Of a DNA stretch of 15,065 nucleotides, positions 9,401 through 15,065 are shown one piece after another (within the stretch, counting starts at the first letter, position 1; every line of letters begins with the position of its first letter). The DNA comes from Scytalidium lignicola (Eukaryota > Ascomycota > Leotiomycetes). Below the pieces are notes generated by a model. It did no database searches and was not told where the DNA came from. It saw only the letters and a list, made by a program, of their open reading frames with translations. The stretch lies in NCBI GenBank assembly GCA_002812745.2, contig NCSJ02000589.1, positions 1 through 15,065 on the forward strand, written 5' to 3'. The position numbers and the translations under genes were made by a program.

Positions 9401-10341
9401 TCACGGAAACGCCAGCCTCTCTAGTCACGGAAACGCCAACCTCTCTAGTCACGGAAACGCCAGTCTCTCCTGTAACTGTTATATCAGCTGCCCACACAAC
9501 ATCAGTTGTTTACACAACAAAGACATATACTATCTCCAGTTGTTATCCAACAGTCACCAACTGTCCTTATGGTTCCACCACCGTCGAGGTCGGCTCTTAC
9601 ATCACTACTTACCCAATCACTGGAGCTACTCCCGCCGTACCAACAATTCCACCGGTTGTGCACTCATCCTCCGTCGTGTACACTACCAAAGTATATACTA
9701 TTTCAAGTTGCCATCCTTCGGTAACAGACTGTCCATATGGCTCCAAGACAACAAAATCAATTCCATTATCTACAATTATTTTCTCCGTCACCCCCAGCGC
9801 CAAATTCGCTCCAGCGGTGGAATCATCACTTACTTCTACCACCACGAATGTGTATACTCTGACTGTTGCGCTAGAACCTTCAACTGGAGGTGGTATTGGC
9901 ACTGGTATCCCATCATCGTCAATTCCAACTACTATTGCAACTGGAGATAATAGTGGTACTGGTGTTTTTCCGTCTTCAATACCAACTACTATTGCAACTG
10001 GAAGTAGTAGTAACACTAGTGTTCTACCGTCTTCAATTTTCACCACTATTGCAACCGAACATGGTAGTGGCACTGGTGTTCCACTGTCTTCAATCCTAAC
10101 CACTATTGCAACTGGAGGCGATAGTAGCACTAGTGTTCCATTGTCTTCAATTCCAACTACTATTGCAACTGTTGTGTCATCCCCATCGGATACCCCACCG
10201 GTTGCAGGAAGTGGCACCTCAACTTCCCCAGTTGCACCAGATAGTTCTTCCCAATCTAGTGCCGGTGAGAGACGTGAAGTTGGTGGGAAAGGATTGGCCA
10301 TCGCTGCTGCGGTTGGCTTTTTTGCTGTTTTTATAATTTAA
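3427..10341 (+). CDS. Giant Ser/Ala-rich GPI-anchored cell-wall adhesin-like protein with four six-Cys modules
   Basis: Five exons, all joined in phase 0: 3427-3504, 3559-3978, 4033-4383, 4438-4932 and 4987-10341, giving 2,232 residues. The start has a good context (CTCACCATGA). Residues 1-23 form a signal peptide, with cleavage expected after Val-Ala before Gln24. Four six-cysteine modules follow, at about residues 26-82, 166-222, 283-339 and 448-503, separated by Ser/Thr/Val/Pro linkers. Residues 504 to about 1725 are a Ser/Ala/Thr-rich stalk, probably heavily O-mannosylated. From about 1774 come five YTT...YTISSC..TVTDCPYG motifs, then short tandem repeats. The C-terminus has a small-residue omega region (SSAG), a polar spacer and a 16-residue hydrophobic tail, as in GPI-anchored wall proteins. 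The likely role is a surface adhesin or structural wall protein; no ligand is known. The single N at 6054 is silent, since GTN is always Val. Gene model and GPI class are confident; the adhesin function is inferred. Confidence 0.85.
3502..3726 (+). repeat. Six-Cys module 1 (type A), interrupted by intron 1
   Basis: Spacing is C-x4-C-x17-C-x20-C-x9-C-x-C, starting with the last codon of exon 1 and ending in CLCID. Conserved anchors are the CFNQL start, ALSSGLL, FCPAF, ITGTIS, ILPDC and SAVSSAC-type blocks. It resembles module 3 more than modules 2 and 4 (LPDCTL and CIDAAT in both A modules). The hydrophobic and polar alternation suggests a small helical disulfide domain. It is not recognised as a named family. 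Confidence 0.75.
3505..3558 (+). other. Intron 1 (54 bp, phase 0)
   Basis: GTAAGT donor, CTGAT branch-like site and AAAG acceptor. It lies directly after the Cys26 codon. It removes an in-frame TGA, and joining restores the frame into the first Cys module. Confidence 0.85.
3976..4200 (+). repeat. Six-Cys module 2 (type B), interrupted by intron 2
   Basis: Same C-x4-C-x17-C-x20-C-x9-C-x-C spacing. B-type blocks are FCPTFELTG, ILGSILPEC and GVVSAVSSAC. Positions 4066-4194 differ from the matching part of module 4 at only four bases of 129 by eye. The linker after it is clearly related to the linker of exon 2 (STVP, PASASVV, SASIP). Confidence 0.75.
3979..4032 (+). other. Intron 2 (54 bp, phase 0)
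   Basis: GTAAGT donor and ACAG acceptor, directly after the Cys codon of a Gly-Thr-Cys that ends the linker. Retention would meet an in-frame TAA as the third codon. No strong CTAAC branch site; TTAAT near the acceptor may serve. Confidence 0.85.
4381..4605 (+). repeat. Six-Cys module 3 (type A'), interrupted by intron 3
   Basis: Same spacing as modules 1 and 2. The A-type blocks FCPAFIVTG, ILPDCTL and CLCIDAAT pair it with module 1, but many bases differ from module 1, unlike the close match of the two B modules. It is followed by a Ser/Ala/Gln-containing linker unlike those of exons 2 and 3. Confidence 0.75.
4384..4437 (+). other. Intron 3 (54 bp, phase 0)
   Basis: GTAAGT donor and ACAG acceptor, again directly after a Gly-Thr-Cys codon. 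An in-frame TAA lies within it. TTAAT upstream of the acceptor is the likely branch region. Confidence 0.85.
4930..5151 (+). repeat. Six-Cys module 4 (type B'), interrupted by intron 4
   Basis: Spacing is C-x3-C-x17-C-x20-C-x9-C-x-C, one residue shorter in the first gap than the other modules. The body is nearly identical in DNA to module 2. It is joined without a further intron to the long Ser/Ala stalk, so it is the membrane-proximal module of the array. Confidence 0.75.
4933..4986 (+). other. Intron 4 (54 bp, phase 0)
   Basis: GTAAGT donor, a perfect fungal GCTAACG branch site and a TAG acceptor, directly after the Cys of Gly-Gln-Cys. The branch-site TAA is itself in frame, so a retained intron would terminate translation. 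Confidence 0.88.
5383..5496 (+). repeat. 57-bp tandem duplication in the stalk
   Basis: Two adjacent 57-bp units (19 codons), 5383-5439 and 5440-5496, match at all but about five bases by eye, and a shorter third relative follows. In-frame units of this kind are typical of slippage or unequal exchange in wall-protein genes. Confidence 0.8.
5950..6135 (+). repeat. 93-bp near-identical tandem duplication containing the ambiguous base
   Basis: Units 5950-6042 and 6043-6135 (31 codons each) differ at about four bases plus the N at 6054. The N aligns with a G in the first unit, and the codon GTN is Val whatever the base. The ambiguity sits exactly where reads from the two copies would be hardest to place. 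Confidence 0.85.
8962..9753 (+). repeat. Five copies of a YTT/YTISSC-TVTDCPYG paired-cysteine motif
   Basis: The motif (hydrophobic)-YTT-x2-YTISSC-x-PTVTDCPYG-S starts at about 8965, 9097, 9265, 9508 and 9676, spaced 132, 168, 243 and 168 bp. Each copy has two cysteines eight residues apart, likely a local disulfide, followed by a Thr-rich tail. From memory, similar Tyr-Thr-Thr / Cys-Pro motifs recur in Ser/Thr-rich GPI proteins of filamentous ascomycetes. The Tyr codons here end the long antisense open frame seen over the stalk. Confidence 0.8.
9376..9471 (+). repeat. 24-bp tandem repeat, four units (Val-Thr-Glu-Thr-Pro-x-Ser-x)
   Basis: Units start at 9376, 9400, 9424 and 9448. The first two are identical, the third differs by one base and the fourth by a few. 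It lengthens the spacer between the third and fourth paired-Cys motifs to 243 bp from 168 bp, which suggests recent expansion. Confidence 0.9.
9916..10170 (+). repeat. 57-bp tandem repeat, four units plus a partial (SSIPTTIATG type)
   Basis: Units start at 9916, 9973, 10030, 10087 and 10144 (partial). Each encodes 19 residues beginning SSI-x-TTIAT and ending in a Gly/Ser/Thr-Val-rich stretch. They lie between the Cys motifs and the GPI signal and probably act as a flexible, O-glycosylated spacer. Confidence 0.85.
10252..10338 (+). other. C-terminal GPI-anchor attachment signal
   Basis: The C-terminus has small residues SSAG as the likely omega region, a polar spacer with an Arg-Arg pair (ERREVGGK), and a final 16-residue hydrophobic segment from 10291 ending at the stop. 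This order fits GPI transamidase substrates. The exact omega residue cannot be fixed by eye. Confidence 0.8.
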
Positions 10342-11384
10342 TTTTATCTTTTCTTTCTTTCTAGTGATAAATTAGGTATAGATTAATTTAAATTTGAGAA
10401 ACCAGATACGAGACTTTTCATTGGCTTCTTGTTCCAATTACTTATATTACGACAAACCAGAAGATCCGAAACTCACCATCTACAAACCCATAGAATTAAC
10501 GTAGTCTTATTGATAGTTATATCTAAATAGCTTTATCTAGTAGCATAGGTATTTGTCAAGTCATGAAAGTTCAACAAAATTTGTGAAAAAGTTACTATTT
10601 TTCTAGATGATAATTTATGATCGTTGCTTGACTCATTTATATATAACCTTAAAAAGACACTTAGAAGCAAAAGAAAGCTACTTTTAATCGACGGCCATTA
10701 TTTTCCTTGTAAAATTACTTTAGAAAATAGCAGTGGCAGAAGGAATTAACAGCTAAAGCTCGGTGTATAATGTTTCTATACTATATTGCACCACAATCCT
10801 GCTTTTAAACGTTACACCATTTATCAACCATGTGTCTATTCATTCCTTTCCTCCTTTCCTAGCGTACTCCCTTATATAGTATAGTTACTCAGTAATCTAT
10901 TAATTGCCCATCAACTGCGAAGCACCATAGGTAGCAGTGAAATCTTCTCAGAATATCCTACACAACTAACGTCTGAGCGATGCGATTCCTCGTCCTTGTG
11001 ACCACGTCTCAACTGAACTAAGTCTTTTTTGTTTATTGAGCTCCGTGGCCAAATCTCAGTTATGTGGGACTATCATAAATATTTATTATGAGGCATAGTA
11101 AAAGCTATAGAATATTTAAACTTCTAGATCCTGGATACTTGTCGTTATAGTGCGGACGGGCTGATATCATAATATCGCGAAGCATAAAACGCAAAAGATT
11201 GACGTCTATACAAAATTGAAGCTTCAGAATCGATATCTGCCCAAATCCTGCTTGTATAACTTGCTTAAACGAGCAATTATTCGTCTGATGCATATACTCT
11301 CCAGAGATCATCTCGATGGTCTGTATCTCACTATTACTGAGGTGATACTCGATAAGTCCCCATAATCAACGCGCTATCCTATAA
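10342..11384. other. A+T-rich intergenic DNA downstream of the cell-wall protein gene
   Basis: This stretch starts with a T/C-rich 3' region (10342-10365), where the transcript probably ends. No canonical AATAAA is evident close to the stop. A minus-strand frame at 11105-11311 (68 codons) has no recognisable content. The last part (about 11310-11384) could belong to the HET relic that follows, but stop codons interrupt it. Confidence 0.5.
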
Positions 11385-11519
11385 ATTTCAACAATCAAAA
11401 GCTCCTGCACTGTCGCCGTAGACAACAACAAGCTTATCACCACTTCGAATCTTCATGCTGCCTTGACGGCTCTACAGCTTGAAGAGGGGAAATATACTTT
11501 ATGGACCGATGTAGTTTAA
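11385..11519 (+). pseudogene. HET-domain relic (fragment)
   Basis: About 44 codons are open from 11385 to a TAA at 11517. The core (11418-11510) reads KLITTSNLHAALTAL followed, after a short gap, by YTLWTDV. This matches the HET pattern in which a Thr/Val-x-x-Asn-Leu-x-x-Ala-Leu helix leads to Leu-Trp-x-Asp-Ala-Val-Cys-Ile-Asn-Gln. The Cys-Ile-Asn-Gln part is missing and the stop follows at once. The intact-looking equivalent is in the larger pseudogene 1.2 kb downstream (about 12683-12765). No other HET motifs are visible around it. The identification rests on a short match and is moderate. Confidence 0.5.
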
Positions 11520-11589
11520 TTCAATTTACCGGTATGGTAATCACTTTATAAATTTCGCTATTGCACTACCTTTTTTGGTTTTTGATGAT

Positions 11590-11790
11590 GATTTATGGGC
11601 CTCAGGCTGGTTGCTTACCGGAGCCGCCGATCCTGGACGCTGAGTACACCGACCAGTCAGCCCTGAGCAGGTTCAGGGGCTGCCTCTTTTGGCCCGTTCA
11701 CTCCGTGAAGCCAGGAGTCTGGTCAGCCTTGGCTCCTCCATCCTGAACGCGACAAGTACCAGGACTAGCGTCGTCCCTGACGTTCTTCTG
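11590..11790. other. G+C-richer patch with a short hairpin, no gene identified
   Basis: This 200-bp segment is clearly richer in G+C than its surroundings. A plus-strand frame 11561-11746 encodes 61 unrecognised residues. An imperfect hairpin lies at 11658-11682 (CAGCCCTGA pairing with TCAGGGGCTG, one bulged base, six-base loop). It may be a remnant of a gene or transposable element that escaped A+T drift. Nothing more can be said. Confidence 0.3.
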
Positions 11791-11800
11791 TTCAAATGCG

Positions 11801-11826
11801 CATCGCACATCGCACATCGCACATCG
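11801..11826 (+). repeat. 7-bp tandem repeat (CATCGCA), 3.7 units
   Basis: Three exact CATCGCA units plus CATCG. It is a short minisatellite in non-coding DNA next to a pyrimidine-rich stretch (about 11832-11890). Confidence 0.9.
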
Positions 11827-11831
11827 TGCAT

Positions 11832-12476
11832 CTGATTCTCCTCCCTCCTCTACTTTGCTCTTAATTTCTTTGTCTTCCTCTCCAGCCTTCGAAGCTGTCT
11901 TTCCTACTCTCCTTTTGCATTTCTTCGTGTTTTAACCTGTCGTTACTTTTTATTCGAGCGGGGAATGCATCCGGCCACCCTGAATCACAATCATATCTTA
12001 TGCTGCACGGATGATTCGCGAGACTAATCAGCCTTCCCGCACGGACACTTGCATAACATTGCAAACTATGCGAAGGTCTCGGTCACAGATTAAGCTCTCG
12101 AATTTAAGCATCAGCCTCTCGTGACTGAGACATTTAGACTTATTAATCCACTGCGAGTTTGTCCGCTAAAGCAGGATCAAGCTCCGACATTATCTACCCT
12201 GGTAGCCTTCGGGGCTATGCAAGACCTCGTCTTCACACCGTATTTATGTCTGGCCATCCGTATTCATAGTACAGAAGACAGTAACAAACTCTATTCTAAT
12301 AAACACATACCTCGGGATATCACACCTCCATTACCGCCTAATTGTCAATCCTTTGAGAGTCACAGATGCCGATGCAAAGCAAGAACACGAGGACGAGAGC
12401 CAGATTCGCAAAAAGAAGGCGTTATGGCAGCCCAGATCTAAGGAGTACCCAACGACGTCTTTCCCCTACAGTCGGC
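11832..12476. other. Pyrimidine-rich leader-like DNA and unassigned sequence upstream of the HET pseudogene
   Basis: The strand is C/T-rich from 11832 to about 11890, as in fungal 5' leaders, then becomes mixed sequence. Frames at 12121-12441 (106 codons, plus) and 11861-12064 (67 codons, minus) have no recognised motif. If the HET gene once had its promoter and 5' end here, they can no longer be delimited. The nearest ATG in frame with the HET start is at 12366, but the sequence between it and 12477 is Arg-rich and unlike HET proteins. Confidence 0.35.
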
Positions 12477-14306
12477 AATTACAAATACAAATGTCTTACA
12501 ACTGCAACATCCATAAGAATTTTAGAGCTACAACCTGGCGAAGAAACCGATCTTATTACATGCCGCTTGTCTATTGTAGAACGCGATCAAGCTCCACCGA
12601 TACGACGCTCTCTCTTACGCTTAGGGATGTCCTGCGAATACAAGGGAAATAAGTTGCAGGGGAAAAAGACTCAAAATTACTGTTAATCTGCGCAACGCCC
12701 TAAGGATGCTTCGAGACCCAGTGAAAGTCCAATTTCTATGGGCAGATGCCGTGTGCATTAATCAAAGCAATGAGGAAGAACGTGGGCATCAGGTGAAGCT
12801 TATGGGTTGGATCTTCGGCAATACGGTACGTGTGGTTGTTTGGCTGGGTGAAGCTTCAACGGGGGATTTGTGTTACAAATATGTAATCGACGAGTTCTTC
12901 GATGATGACAACGATGAAGGGCAAGCTGCACTGGCGGCATTCGACACCTTTGTCTATGAGGCATATACTTCACGAGAGGGAACTCTAAAACCTTCGAAGT
13001 TATCACTAGTTCGACCAGAAGATCTTGATCATAGTATGCATGAAATATGGACTGCATTTGCGAGGCTGTTAGATCACCCGTGGTTTACCCGCTTATGGGT
13101 AGTCCAGGAAGTTGGCATGGGTAAATCGGTGGTTGCTTTAACTGGTAACGCCACAATTGACTTCATATCATTGATGGAGGTTGTCTATAGTGCTAGTTAT
13201 AGCAAATTTCTAACAGATTACTTTAGCATGGATACAGGGTTCTTCGTTACCTGCGGTGTTCAAAAAAAACTTGGCCAGAGCTTAGCAAAATCGACAATTT
13301 CTACGATTTTCTTGACATTTTAGAGCTTGCGAGATCACAACTAGCTTCTGATCCAAGAGATTATATCTATGCATTGTTAGGGCACCCAAGCGCATTACTT
13401 CATGGTATACCCATTGTGGAGCCAGACTATAACAAATCCGAAGGTGATCTTTTTTTCGAGGTAGCATGCAAGTTGATATAGGCAACGAAAAGTCTCCGTA
13501 TCTTATCCGCTGTACGTCATCAGCATGAAAACGATCTTGGGGGAGAATATTCATCTTGGATTCCAACATGGACCCGTGACGGATTTGAGAGAGCGATTGC
13601 TGTCAACCAACATCGTAGTAGGTCTTACGCAGCAGCAATCGGTGCCCCAGCTTTTTGGAAAATAACAACGCCCGGAAAAGTATTACACGTCCGTGGTTTT
13701 ATTTTCGATGTGATCGAGGAATACAGCAGAACTGTGGAATATACGACCATCCGTACCTCTATCACAGAGGCCTGCGCTGGTAAAGTGTGGCCGGATGTAT
13801 TCCACTTTAAAACACGAAAGCTAATTTCTATACGTGAAAACCTCCATGACATAGCCCAAACACTTGCAGCGGGTTATAAACCTGATACAAGCTTATCACA
13901 ACATCTTGCAAATTTTGCCGCCTTCCGACTCCATTTGATTAAGCAGAGCTTCGGCCAAAGCGACGGTACAACCAGCGACTTCGCACCTGAAGGAATGACG
14001 GAACTTCAAATAGCCGCGGAACATGGGCACGTTGACGACTTCTTCAGTGATGTTGGATCTATTTGTTTAGGTAAGAAACTATTCTCTACACAAAGCGGCA
14101 TGTTAGGTCTTAGTCCTAGTGTTTCACGTGAAGGGGATCTTTGTTGTATTCTCTTCGGTGCTTCAGTTCCGATTATCTTACGGCCTGTTAAATTAGGATA
14201 TAGGTTAGTAGGAGAGGCATATGTGCATGGAGTCATGGACGGCGAATTAATGGTGAATTGGGGGCCTACTGGAAAATATCAAGACCAGGACTTTAACATT
14301 TTTTGA
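12477..14306 (+). pseudogene. HET-domain (heterokaryon incompatibility) protein pseudogene
   Basis: About 608 codons of HET-family sequence in three frame segments. 12477-12599 carries the N-terminal IRILELQPGEE block. 12601 to about 13269 carries YDALSYA, LWADAVCINQ (12736-12765) and HPWFTRLWVVQE (13075-13110). About 13270-14306 carries DPRDYIYALLGH (13350-13385), the ILRP block and GEAYVHGVMDGE (14211-14246). Length and motif order are those of a complete HET protein, a family that triggers cell death when unlike fungal strains fuse. The breaks are one extra base at 12600, TAG at 12622-12624 where the invariant Trp of the SYxWG motif belongs, a one-base loss at the eight-A run 13262-13269, and TAG at 13479-13481. 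No start codon fits well. Both TAGs are compatible with RIP-type change. The A-run shift alone could be a sequencing error; the others are not easily so. Confidence 0.85.
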
Positions 14307-14343
14307 TTTAAGACAGGTACAGTCCCTCCCCCTGAATAAAGAG

Positions 14344-14410
14344 AAATGGTCTTTGCGGTGGCAACACATTAACAGTGTCGATTTCTATGTTGCCACTACA
14401 CAGACCATTT
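14344..14410. repeat. 23-bp inverted repeat with 21-base loop
   Basis: Left arm 14344-14366 and right arm 14388-14410 pair at 20 of 23 positions, including nine perfect outer bases (AAATGGTCT with AGACCATTT) and eight perfect inner bases (TGGCAACA with TGTTGCCA). It begins 38 bases after the end of the HET pseudogene. It could be a miniature foldback element, the 3' hairpin of an old transcript, or a remnant transposon end. No flanking target duplication is obvious. Confidence 0.7.
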
Positions 14411-14990
14411 ACCTAAATTCTACCATTTCCTGAAAAGGAGGAGACATTGAAGATAGCTTGAATGGAAATTTTAAAACTCGAAATAGAATCAGAAGGGCTT
14501 AGCCGGCGATTGCATAGCTTAGAGCTAACCAAAACCAACAGGACTGCCAACTACGCGATCATCGATAGAGCCACTTTTACTGTCTCACCATACAGGTAAA
14601 CGGTGATAGTACAAGATGTACCCACAAACGCGTCCCATATTCTTGGCCTCAGTTTTTCAATCCTCAGTGTCGTCTTGGATAATGCAGATTATATTAATCC
14701 AGACAAGTCATAATCCGGCAGATCCTCAGGTCTAACGATGATAGATAGTGTTCTTTAAGGGAATGTTATTCAACTTATATAGACTTTTGTATTCCTTGGA
14801 TCCTGATGGAATCCTGAAGTCCTTGTGGAGCCTATTATGGATCAATGACTTGACCTATTGATCTCGTGATCCTTGTAGCTTTATCGAATTATTGAATTGA
14901 CTTCTATATCTTTCACATAATCTCTATTTATATAGCTAAAGTAATTCATTACCGGATCCTCCCGAGGCCATCGACAACCCCCCGAGTTCT
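14411..14990. other. Intergenic DNA, nothing specific seen
   Basis: There is no open frame of note, no repeat above about eight bases and no RNA gene. A TATA-like TATTTATATAG occurs at about 14925-14935, near the right end, and could serve a gene running off the window. Confidence 0.4.
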
Positions 14991-15065
14991 ATGACTCTTC
15001 TCTTGTACCCATGCATCACAATCGCCAGTTCCGTATCCCTTCCACCTATCCATCCTCGCCTGATC
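14991..15065 (+). CDS. Possible 5' end of a gene running off the window
   Basis: Two overlapping ATG frames are open to the window end. One starts at 14991 (MTLLLYPCITIASS, faintly signal-peptide-like). The other starts at 15011 in another frame (MHHNRQFRIPS). The context is pyrimidine-rich, with a TATA-like element 55-65 bases upstream. With at most 25 codons visible, neither frame can be chosen, and the open stretch may be chance. Confidence 0.2.
   Translation, partial: MTLLLYPCITIASSVSLPPIHPRLI

Noticed and set aside
12166..12191. GATCAAGCTCC shared by 12175 and 12585 regions as a HET duplication
   Set aside because: The match is only 11 bases and the sequences diverge at once on both sides. 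The upstream copy does not read as HET protein in any frame.
13995..14046. Ankyrin-like words (GMTELQIAAEHGHVDD) in the HET C-terminal part
   Set aside because: Only half of one ankyrin unit is present, no second repeat follows, and the stretch sits where HET proteins have a variable helix before the Arg/Lys-Leu-Phe and GLxP blocks. It is probably chance resemblance.
1..15065. CRISPR arrays, bacterial operons, rRNA or tRNA genes
   Set aside because: No regularly spaced direct repeats with unique spacers, no ribosome-binding-site-led gene strings, and no tRNA box A/B pairs were found. The introns and gene types are fungal.

Overview
The window looks like nuclear DNA of a filamentous ascomycete (Pezizomycotina). 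The evidence is short 54-bp GT-AG introns, a pyrimidine-rich 5' leader, a very large Ser/Ala/Thr-rich GPI-type cell-wall protein with repeated Tyr-Thr-Thr / Ile-Ser-Ser-Cys motifs, and a degraded heterokaryon-incompatibility (HET-domain) gene. HET genes are strongly expanded in this subphylum. I cannot fix the species; a Leotiomycete is only a guess.

Layout: 1-3200 is mostly A+T-rich DNA with no gene I can support, apart from two weak small ORFs. From 3222 (TATA box) to 10341 lies one intact five-exon gene on the + strand. It encodes an inferred 2,232-residue secreted protein: signal peptide, four six-cysteine modules (each split from the next by a phase-0, 54-bp intron placed just after its first Cys codon), a mucin-like Ser/Ala stalk of about 1,200 residues, five copies of a paired-cysteine motif, short tandem repeats, and a C-terminal GPI-anchor signal. 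This is the architecture of a wall-anchored adhesin or stalk protein. The N-terminal modules would be displayed at the tip, the O-glycosylated stalk would project them, and the GPI signal would attach them to membrane or wall glucan.

10342-11380 is A+T-rich and without a recognisable gene. 11385-11519 holds a short relic of a HET domain. 11590-11790 is a G+C-richer patch with a hairpin, followed by a 7-bp tandem repeat. 12477-14306 is a nearly full-length HET-domain pseudogene with two frameshifts and two in-frame TAG codons; both TAG codons are compatible with C-to-T change of the repeat-induced point mutation (RIP) type. A 23-bp inverted repeat follows at 14344-14410. The right edge may hold the start of another gene, too short to identify.

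The feature most worth attention is the N-terminal array of the cell-wall protein. The four exon-encoded six-Cys modules alternate in type (A-B-A'-B'). The two B copies are about 97% identical over 129 bp while the A copies have diverged, and every intron is exactly 54 bp. I do not recognise the module as a named domain. It has six cysteines and a different spacing from the eight-cysteine CFEM domain.
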